From Promethearchaeota archaeon (GTDB taxonomy: Archaea; Asgardarchaeota; Lokiarchaeia; Sigyniarchaeales; SOKP01), in contig SHMW01000001.1 in the NCBI GenBank assembly GCA_008080735.1, positions 1-64,000 of the forward strand: a stretch of 64,000 nt of DNA, given 5' to 3'. The notes below the pieces were generated by a model, which was given only the letters and a program-made list of their open reading frames with translations, was not told the DNA's origin and did not search any database. Shown in pieces: positions 62,027-64,000 of this stretch (position 1 is the stretch's first letter; every line of letters starts with the position of its first letter). The position numbers and the translations under genes were made by a program.

Positions 62027-63772
62027 GTGAGAAGTCTTAGACCGCTCTTCGAGACCGATAAAAAAGTGAAGGTATCTCATGATTTTAAGCGACAAATCTT
62101 AGAGGTACTTTCCTTAGCTCGCGTTATCAATAATTATTACTATAAGAAAAAAAAGGTACAGGAGCAGATCAGACCGCAAATTCTACGACAATTTAGGGAA
62201 GAGCTGAGTACGATTAAACAAAATCAAGATTGGTTATTCGCGATTCCTTCGGTCTTAGAAAAGATCAGCGAAGATTTTATTAGTAAAAACGACTCCTTCC
62301 GCTTTCCAGATAGTATCATCCTCTTTGAAGTTTGGATGAATTTGGGAATTACAAGTTTGTATCCTCAAGTTGCTTTACACTTTAAATTTCCAGGATTCTT
62401 AAAAGGAGAACAAACACGCCATATCTTTCAATTTATCTTTTCTACTTCTCGGGGCTTAGCTTTTCCTATACAATTTCCGCCAGAATTCTATTCCTATTCA
62501 CCCAAGTTCCTTAAATACTTAAATCCTCTCTTTAAATGGATCTATAAGATATGCCATGTTCTCAATATTGCAATTTTTAAATTAGAAAAACGGTTTCATT
62601 CAAAACGGCATCACCCTGGAGATTTTGAATCCGTCATCATCTCAAAGTACAATAATAATTTCTATAGAGCTGTGAACACGCTTTTTCATGGGTATTTTAC
62701 AGATGCACCGAAAACGCTTGGTCAATATTCATCTTTTCAGGAAATTTTAGAGGATACTATGTTTTGTTATCGAATCGGTGATCATGCCATTGAAGTGAAG
62801 AAAGATGAACCACACTATCAAACTCTCGATGTACCTTTAATTAATCAAGATTTAATCAAAAAACGTTATGAAGTCGATTTTTATGGTTATATTAAGAAAC
62901 TTATGGCGGTTAACAGATTATTAACAAAAAAAATCGAATATTACCGCAAAAAACGTAAGAAACTCATAAAAAATCTGCCCTTGGTGGATCAAATTAAATT
63001 CTGGCTCCAGATTTCGAAAAAACTCTCTCTTCCGGGGCAGCACCTCCCGCCTAATTATGCGGAAATAGAAAAATACCATAAGCACAAACATCTTATCGAA
63101 AAATTACGGAAATTGTTATGGTTGACTCCCCTCTTTACGCACACAATCCATGATGCATCAAGAGTGAAAGAATCTTTCAAATTTTCTAAAAAAGCGGAGC
63201 AATTGGATGGGTACGACTATAACATAGAATCCTCAAAACCTATCTTTTTTACCTTCATCTCTACCTATGAAAAAGATGAAGAATTTGAGTTTGCGGATAC
63301 GGAAGTACTCACTTCATTAGAAGATCTCCGTGACACAATGGCAAAAATGTGGCTTTATTTTAAAGAGCGCCATTTCAAATATGCTTTAAAAAAATTAAAT
63401 GATGTGGCGCGGCTTTCTACCGAAAATAAGGAAAACAAGGCGAAAATAGAGACGGACATTAAAAAACTAATCCCAATTATTGCGATTTATGAAATTTTTA
63501 ACAGACCCCTATCCGAATCCGTATATCCCGAGTCCATTCCTCAAACTAAGCGTTTTAAAGCATATTTAGCAAAATTTTTAACCTCTCGCTATAATATACT
63601 CGGATTAAATCTCATTAAATTCTTTAATAAGTTAGCCTATAGAAATTGGGCATATCTTATAACACAGAAAGAGATGAATCTCCATCAATTCTTTCGTTTT
63701 ATCTTTAGTTTGGACATTTGGAAACATATCCCTAGAAATATAAAAGAATATTTGACACAGAACTCTGTCTAA
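62027..63772 (+). CDS. Large hypothetical protein, 581 residues
   Basis: A basic, aromatic- and Lys-rich helical protein starting at GTG, with GAGGG (about 62015-62019) seven bases upstream. It has no signal peptide; weak hydrophobic stretches occur (KFLKYLNPLFKWIYKICHVL, near residue 162) but no clear membrane helix. Charged coiled-coil-like segments lie around 295-345. His-rich HSKRHHPGD near 192 and HYQTLDVPL near 265 are single features. I recognise no family. It is the last full gene in the window, in line with the coiled-coil genes but with a 217-base gap before it. Confidence 0.65.
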   Translation: MRSLRPLFETDKKVKVSHDFKRQILEVLSLARVINNYYYKKKKVQEQIRPQILRQFREELSTIKQNQDWLFAIPSVLEKISEDFISKNDSFRFPDSIILFEVWMNLGITSLYPQVALHFKFPGFLKGEQTRHIFQFIFSTSRGLAFPIQFPPEFYSYSPKFLKYLNPLFKWIYKICHVLNIAIFKLEKRFHSKRHHPGDFESVIISKYNNNFYRAVNTLFHGYFTDAPKTLGQYSSFQEILEDTMFCYRIGDHAIEVKKDEPHYQTLDVPLINQDLIKKRYEVDFYGYIKKLMAVNRLLTKKIEYYRKKRKKLIKNLPLVDQIKFWLQISKKLSLPGQHLPPNYAEIEKYHKHKHLIEKLRKLLWLTPLFTHTIHDASRVKESFKFSKKAEQLDGYDYNIESSKPIFFTFISTYEKDEEFEFADTEVLTSLEDLRDTMAKMWLYFKERHFKYALKKLNDVARLSTENKENKAKIETDIKKLIPIIAIYEIFNRPLSESVYPESIPQTKRFKAYLAKFLTSRYNILGLNLIKFFNKLAYRNWAYLITQKEMNLHQFFRFIFSLDIWKHIPRNIKEYLTQNSV

Positions 63773-64000
63773 GGGAAACCAACCTTAAGAATAAAAACTT
63801 TTTGTAACAAAACCTCTAGATTTTACTGAGGACGTCTCAAGACGACGATAAAACCTTAATATTGTTGGAAATGTTTAGTGGGGAAATCTAAATCTTTAGA
63901 TAATATTTAAATTATTAGGGATATGCATTTTTCATTATGAGAAGAAAAGACTTAGAAACATGGAGATCTCGAAAATTTTGGCTCTTCTCACGATAATATA
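63773..64000. other. 3'-edge region with no clear gene
   Basis: 228 bases of AT-rich sequence to the window edge. CGTCTCAAGACG (about 63825-63836) is a small inverted repeat. A 19-codon frame from 63937 is probably chance. A gene may begin past the edge. Confidence 0.3.

Overview
The window looks like a low-GC chromosomal segment of an Asgard archaeon (Promethearchaeota). The information-processing genes are archaeal: DNA polymerase D, Orc1/Cdc6, RpoB/RpoH, TFE, MBF1, Cbf5, PAN, NAC, Pelota, RtcB and archease, together with archaeal lipid enzymes. Mixed among them are eukaryote-like parts typical of Asgards: Rab-like GTPases (one fused to a roadblock domain), a longin-domain protein, a gelsolin-like domain, an AN1 zinc finger, and a 23S rRNA whose 3' end carries an oversized expansion-segment-39 region. 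I cannot place it to class (Loki-, Heimdall- and so on) from sequence alone.

Layout. 1-490 is the 3' end of 23S rRNA. 728-9890 holds an AN1 finger, a geranylgeranyl reductase, a gelsolin-like/HhH protein, membrane proteins, a flavodoxin-ferredoxin fusion with an HD phosphohydrolase pair, a thioesterase, an HTH/Zn-ribbon regulator and a phosphodiesterase. 9944-18314 holds BCAT, tRNA-Cys with an intron, an HPS-RraA fusion, a Rab-like GTPase with an in-frame stop, MfnA-type decarboxylase and MazG. 18380-22033 is NrdD with an intein. 22399-34384 is an information-processing block: NAC, TGT-type PUA protein, PAN, MBF1, TFE, rpoB-rpoH, a methyltransferase and Cbf5. 34597-39490 holds ThiL, three tRNAs (two with introns), the roadblock-GTPase fusion, an enoyl-CoA hydratase and a decayed TnpB. 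39516-48570 is a replication block: DP2 with an intein, DP1 and Orc1/Cdc6, followed by a candidate origin. 48869-57812 holds CarS, archease facing RtcB, a longin protein and a tightly packed CutA-nucleotidyltransferase-radical SAM-GNAT operon. 57954-63772 holds Pelota, a radical SAM-TRAM protein, coiled-coil proteins (one with a Gly/Pro-rich linker recalling CCDC53) and a large orphan protein.

How the genes fit together. Three of the four tRNA genes appear to carry introns, and the window also encodes RtcB and archease, the machinery that joins tRNA exons. Two inteins interrupt DNA-precursor and DNA-synthesis enzymes; the one in DP2 sits directly against the catalytic DGDED motif. Several genes use non-ATG starts; TFE seems to start at ATT behind a good Shine-Dalgarno sequence. 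The anaerobic ribonucleotide reductase, several Fe-S proteins and the ribulose-monophosphate-type HPS fit an anaerobe making pentoses by the reverse RuMP route. The most unusual observations are the GTPase with a stop in switch I, the gelsolin-HhH fusion, the membrane protein with a longin/roadblock-like tail, the coiled-coil/CCDC53-like cluster, the tRNA introns at non-canonical positions and the ATT start of TFE.
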